64,000 nucleotides of DNA, from NCBI GenBank assembly GCA_016704535.1, contig JADIZZ010000003.1, forward strand, positions 496,001 through 560,000, read 5' to 3'. The position numbers were made by a program, and so were the translations under genes. This stretch comes from Betaproteobacteria bacterium (GTDB taxonomy: Bacteria; Pseudomonadota; Gammaproteobacteria; Burkholderiales; Burkholderiaceae_C). Numbering within the stretch: the first letter of the stretch is position 1; every line of letters starts with the position of its first letter. The notes under the pieces were generated by a model. The model saw only the letters and a program-made list of their open reading frames with translations, did no database searches and had not been told where the DNA came from. Below are positions 60,207 to 64,000 of the stretch, one piece after another.

Positions 60207-61223
60207 TTGAATCAAGAACTGAACAGGTGGCGTTTATCCGTCGCACCGATGATGGACTGGACAGACCGCCACTGCCGCTTCTTCCACCGCCTGCTCACGC
60301 GCCACACACGGCTTTACACCGAGATGGTGACCACCGGCGCGCTGCTGCATGGCGACGTGCCGCGCCACCTCGACTTCAACGACGAAGAGCACCCGGTCGC
60401 GCTGCAATTGGGCGGCAGCGAACCCGACGATCTGGCGCGCTGCGCGAAGCTGGCCGAGCAGTGGGGCTACGACGAAGTCAACCTGAACTGCGGTTGCCCG
60501 AGCGAGCGTGTGCAGCGTGGCGCCTTCGGCGCGTGCCTGATGGCCGAACCCGAACTGGTGGCCGACGGCGTGAAGGCCATGCGCGACGCTTGCAGCCTGC
60601 CGGTGACGGTGAAACACCGCATCGGCATCGACCGCGGCGAAGACTACGGTTTCTTGCGCGACTTCGTCGGCACCCTGCACCAACGCGGCGGCTGCGAGGT
60701 CTTCATCGTGCACGCACGCAATGCCTGGCTGCAGGGGCTGAGTCCGAAGGAAAACCGCGAAGTGCCACCGCTGCGTCACGAGCAGGTCTACCGCCTGAAG
60801 GCCGACTTCCCGGCGCTCACCATCGTGATCAACGGCGGCATCACCACCGACGCGCAGATCGGAGAGCACCTGCAGCACGTCGACGGTGTGATGGTCGGCC
60901 GGCATGCGTACCACGAGCCCTGGGCACTGGCGGCCTGGGATCAACGCTTCTTCGGCGACGACAGTGTCGCGCTGCACGACCGCGCCGCGGCCGAGGCCGC
61001 GATGGTGAGCTACATGGACGGCCTGGTGGCGCAGGGCCTGCCGTGGGCGTACGCCGCTCGCCACATGCTGGGCCTGCACAACGGCCTGCCGGGTGCGCGC
61101 CGCTGGCGCCAGGTGTGGTCGGACCACAAGCTCAAGGCCATGGCGCCGGCCGAAGTTTCGGCGCTGGCGAGGCAGGGCTTGCGGGCTCGGCCTTCAGCAG
61201 ACACCATCGCCGCCTTCGCCTGA
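60207..61223 (+). CDS. dusA: tRNA-dihydrouridine synthase A
   Basis: 338 aa from TTG 60207. The FMN barrel motif SVAPMMDWTDRHCRFFHR, the catalytic-Cys segment NLNCGCPSERVQRGAFGACLM, and GINGGI-like INGGITT are in place. It reduces U20/U20a in tRNA. The start codon and the -10-like TAGATT lie in sequence that probably came with the inserted island; its first 16 codons match the broken copy at 50.7 kb. Followed by a DUF1801 gene. Confidence 0.95.
   Translation: MNQELNRWRLSVAPMMDWTDRHCRFFHRLLTRHTRLYTEMVTTGALLHGDVPRHLDFNDEEHPVALQLGGSEPDDLARCAKLAEQWGYDEVNLNCGCPSERVQRGAFGACLMAEPELVADGVKAMRDACSLPVTVKHRIGIDRGEDYGFLRDFVGTLHQRGGCEVFIVHARNAWLQGLSPKENREVPPLRHEQVYRLKADFPALTIVINGGITTDAQIGEHLQHVDGVMVGRHAYHEPWALAAWDQRFFGDDSVALHDRAAAEAAMVSYMDGLVAQGLPWAYAARHMLGLHNGLPGARRWRQVWSDHKLKAMAPAEVSALARQGLRARPSADTIAAFA
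60242..60257 (+). repeat. Right candidate attachment repeat (dusA core)
   Basis: Sixteen bases identical to 50718-50733, inside the dusA coding start. See the left repeat. Confidence 0.55.
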
Positions 61224-61271
61224 ACCCGCGCGCCGAGGAGATCCACCCTGGCCAAGTCGACACCCAAGACC

Positions 61272-61693
61272 GTGCCCACCGACGTGCCGGTGGCGCAGTT
61301 CATGGCCACGGTGGCGGACCCCGCACGCCGCGCCGACTGCGAGACGCTGGTGCGTCTGATGGAAGCCGCCACCGGCGAGCGCGGGCAGATGTGGGGCGGC
61401 GCCATTGTCGGCTTCGGCAGCTACCACTATGTCTACGCCAGCGGTAACAGCGGCGACTGGCCGGTGGTGGCCTTCTCGCCGCGCAAGACCGACCTCAGCG
61501 TCTACATCATGCCGGGCTTCGAGAGCCACGCCAGCCTGCTGCAGCGCCTGGGCAAGCACAAGACCGGCAAGAGCTGCCTCACCCTGAAGCGCCTGGCCGA
61601 CGTCGACCTCGACGTACTGCGCCAGCTCATCGAAGCGTCGGTGGCCGCGATGGCGCCGCAACGTGTGTTCCCGTCGAAGAAGGAAGTCAAGCC

Positions 61694-61697
<4 letters not shown>
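61272..61697 (+). CDS. DUF1801 family protein
   Basis: 141 aa from GTG 61272. DUF1801 signatures WGGAIVGFGSYHYVYASGNSGDWPVVAFSPRKTDLSVYIMPGF and KHKTGKSCLTLKRLADVDLDVL are clear. The best Shine-Dalgarno (GGAG at 61237) fits a CTG at 61248, which would add eight residues (LAKSTPKT). A role in small-molecule or ion handling is not known. Its stop overlaps the mtnP start (GTGA). Confidence 0.85.
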
Positions 61698-62581
<884 letters not shown>

Positions 62582-62591
62582 GGCGCGGCCG

Positions 62592-63680
62592 ATGAAGGTG
62601 AACGGCGTTTCCCTGCGTCCGCTGCGCCCGCTGCCCGATGGGCGGGGCATCGAGGTCATCGACCAACGGCGGCTGCCGTTCGAACTGCAGATGCGGCCGC
62701 TGCGTTCGGCACGCGACGTCTTCGTCGCCATCCGCGAGATGTGGGTGCGCGGTGCGCCGTTGATCGGCGCCGTGGCGGCCTACGGCCTGGCGATGCAGGC
62801 GCGAAAGGATGCCTCGGACGTGGCGCTGCGCAACACGGCCGGCTTCCTGAAGGGCTCGCGGCCGACGGCGGTGAACCTGGCCTGGGCCGTCGACCGCTTG
62901 CTGGCACACGTGCTTGTCTTGCCCGAAAGCGCGCGCGCCGATGCGGCCTGGGCCGGCGCCGAAGCCATCGCCGAGGAGGACGTGCGTGTCAACGAAGCCA
63001 TCGGCCGGCACGGCCTGCTGCTGCTGCAGGCCATTGCAGCGCGCAAGCCGGGGCCCGTGAACCTGCTGACGCACTGCAACGCCGGCTGGTTGGCCACGGT
63101 GGACTGGGGCACCGCCACCTCACCGATCTACCAGGCGCATGCCGCGGGCATCGCCGTGCACGTGTGGGTCGACGAAACGCGCCCGCGCAACCAGGGCGCC
63201 AGCCTCACGGCCTGGGAACTCGGCCAGGCCGGCGTGCCGCATACCGTCATCGCCGACAACGCCGGTGGCCACCTCATGCAGCACGGCCGGGTCGACCTGT
63301 GCATCGTTGGCTGCGACCGCGTGGCCGCCAACGGCGACGCCTGCAACAAGATCGGCACCTACCTGAAGGCGCTGGCGGCACACGACAACGGCGTGCCCTT
63401 CCTCGTGGCGATGCCGACCTCGACGCTCGACCTGGCGCTGGCCGACGGTGTGCACGGCATCCCCATCGAGGAACGCAGCGGCCGCGAACTGACGCATGTC
63501 AGCGGCCGCACGTCGGCGGGCGAGGTGGTGGAGGTGCAGCTCACGCCCGACGGCTCGACGGCCGCCAACCCGGCCTTCGACGTGACGCCGGCGCGGCTGA
63601 TCACGGGGCTGATCACCGAACACGGCGTCGTGGCAGCCGAAGCCGCTGCGCTGCACCAACTGATGGAAGGGCGACGATGA
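62592..63680 (+). CDS. mtnA: Methylthioribose-1-phosphate isomerase
   Basis: 362 aa. RGAPLIGAVAAYGLAMQA, NLLTHCNAGWLATVDWGTATSPIYQAHAAGI, VWVDETRPRNQGASLTAWEL and GCDRVAANGDACNKIGTY match the eIF2B-related MtnA family, with catalytic Cys and Asp. It interconverts methylthioribose-1-P and methylthioribulose-1-P. The stop overlaps the next start (ATGA). Confidence 0.95.
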   Translation: MKVNGVSLRPLRPLPDGRGIEVIDQRRLPFELQMRPLRSARDVFVAIREMWVRGAPLIGAVAAYGLAMQARKDASDVALRNTAGFLKGSRPTAVNLAWAVDRLLAHVLVLPESARADAAWAGAEAIAEEDVRVNEAIGRHGLLLLQAIAARKPGPVNLLTHCNAGWLATVDWGTATSPIYQAHAAGIAVHVWVDETRPRNQGASLTAWELGQAGVPHTVIADNAGGHLMQHGRVDLCIVGCDRVAANGDACNKIGTYLKALAAHDNGVPFLVAMPTSTLDLALADGVHGIPIEERSGRELTHVSGRTSAGEVVEVQLTPDGSTAANPAFDVTPARLITGLITEHGVVAAEAAALHQLMEGRR

Positions 63681-64000
63681 ACGGTGCGACGACCGGCGGC
63701 GCGATGAGCGAAGCGCAGGCCGGCGATGCGGTCGTGGCGGCCGTGCGCCGGCTCGACGCGCTGGGCATGAACCGCGGCAGCACCGGCAACGCCAGCCACC
63801 GCTGGGCACGGGATGGCAGCGACGGCATGCTGATCACGCCCACCGGCATGGGTGCCGACGAGCTGCAGCCGGCCGACCTGGTGTGGGTGGGCGTGGACGG
63901 CCGCGCGCAGGGCGCCTGGCAGCCGTCGTCGGAGTGGCACTTCCATCTGGCCGTCTACCGCGCGCGCCCGGACCTGCACGCCGTGCTGCACACCCACTCC
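63677..64000 (+). CDS. Class II aldolase/adducin family protein, partial
   Basis: First 108 residues only; the window ends inside the gene. GMNRGSTGNASHRW, GMLITPTGMGADELQPADLVWV, PSSEWHFHLAVYRARPDLHAVLHTHS show the fuculose-phosphate aldolase/Ald2 pattern with the catalytic Glu (SSEW) and two zinc His (HTH). This favours Ald2, which splits methylthioribulose-1-P to DHAP and methylthioacetaldehyde, over the dehydratase MtnB. The distal part would settle this. Confidence 0.75.
   Translation, partial: MNGATTGGAMSEAQAGDAVVAAVRRLDALGMNRGSTGNASHRWARDGSDGMLITPTGMGADELQPADLVWVGVDGRAQGAWQPSSEWHFHLAVYRARPDLHAVLHTHS

Noticed and set aside
63677..64000. MtnB dehydratase
   Set aside because: SSEWHFH and GMLITPTGM match the aldolase subgroup better; left unnamed because the gene is cut.

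Overview
The window is a high-GC (roughly two thirds G+C or more) chromosomal stretch with dense, ATG/GTG/TTG-started genes, many 4-bp stop/start overlaps and short intergenic gaps. Gene content (ribF-ileS-lspA order, dnaX-ybaB-recR, RsgA with Zn knuckle, YajQ, long-form MurB, PEP-CTERM proteins, a selenoneine-type cluster) and product style point to a betaproteobacterium of the order Burkholderiales, probably near the Rubrivivax/Leptothrix/Variovorax branch. This placement is inferred from gene content only.

Layout. 1-7 kb: the 5' part of the SRP RNA gene, a PurM-like protein, dnaX-ybaB-recR, and a cell-wall pair (an LdtD-type L,D-transpeptidase and a MepK/YcbK endopeptidase). 7-17 kb: a UbiB/AarF-type kinase-like protein, lspA, ileS, ribF, then a small glycan block (glycosyltransferase, DUF5672 protein, methyltransferase, a truncated ORF) and rsuA. 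17-25 kb: a P1/DmpA peptidase with two acyl-CoA dehydrogenases, an aspartic protease, yajQ, murB, and a TPR/transglutaminase-like lipoprotein. 25-31.5 kb: a 2-oxoglutarate dioxygenase coupled to a hydroxyamino-acid dehydratase, an S10 carboxypeptidase-like protein coupled to phosphofructokinase, a DUF985 cupin coupled to an SDR enzyme, and an RluA-type enzyme. 32-38.8 kb: rsgA, an MFS exporter, a membrane-anchored Ser/Thr kinase, a DEDD exonuclease, small membrane proteins and a remnant of a MipA-type porin.

38.8-46.7 kb is the most interesting block. It holds an ABC transporter of the PhnCDEE type, egtD (hercynine synthesis), and homologues of senA, senB and senC. Together these match the selenoneine pathway: SenC makes selenophosphate, SenB makes a selenosugar, and SenA transfers selenium to hercynine supplied by EgtD. 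The adjacent transporter is therefore a candidate selenium-oxyanion importer rather than a phosphonate importer. The senA and senB start codons share one ATGCAT palindrome.

46.7-50.5 kb: a lipocalin, an SGNH-type lipoprotein, a cNMP-binding protein, a phosphoesterase and YlqF. 50.6-60.25 kb is bounded by a broken copy of the 5' end of dusA and by intact dusA, which share a 16-bp identical direct repeat. This resembles an old island inserted in dusA. It carries a CUT1 sugar ABC transporter, a dockerin-tailed secreted BNR-type protein with a partner PEP-CTERM cohesin-like protein (frameshifted twice), a GspC-like protein and an IS3 transposase relic. 61.2-64 kb: a DUF1801 protein and mtnP-mtnA plus a class II aldolase cut by the window end, which looks like a methylthioadenosine salvage (DHAP-shunt type) operon.

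A recurring signal is a -10-like hexamer 5-8 nt upstream of the start codon in about ten genes, suggesting many leaderless transcripts.
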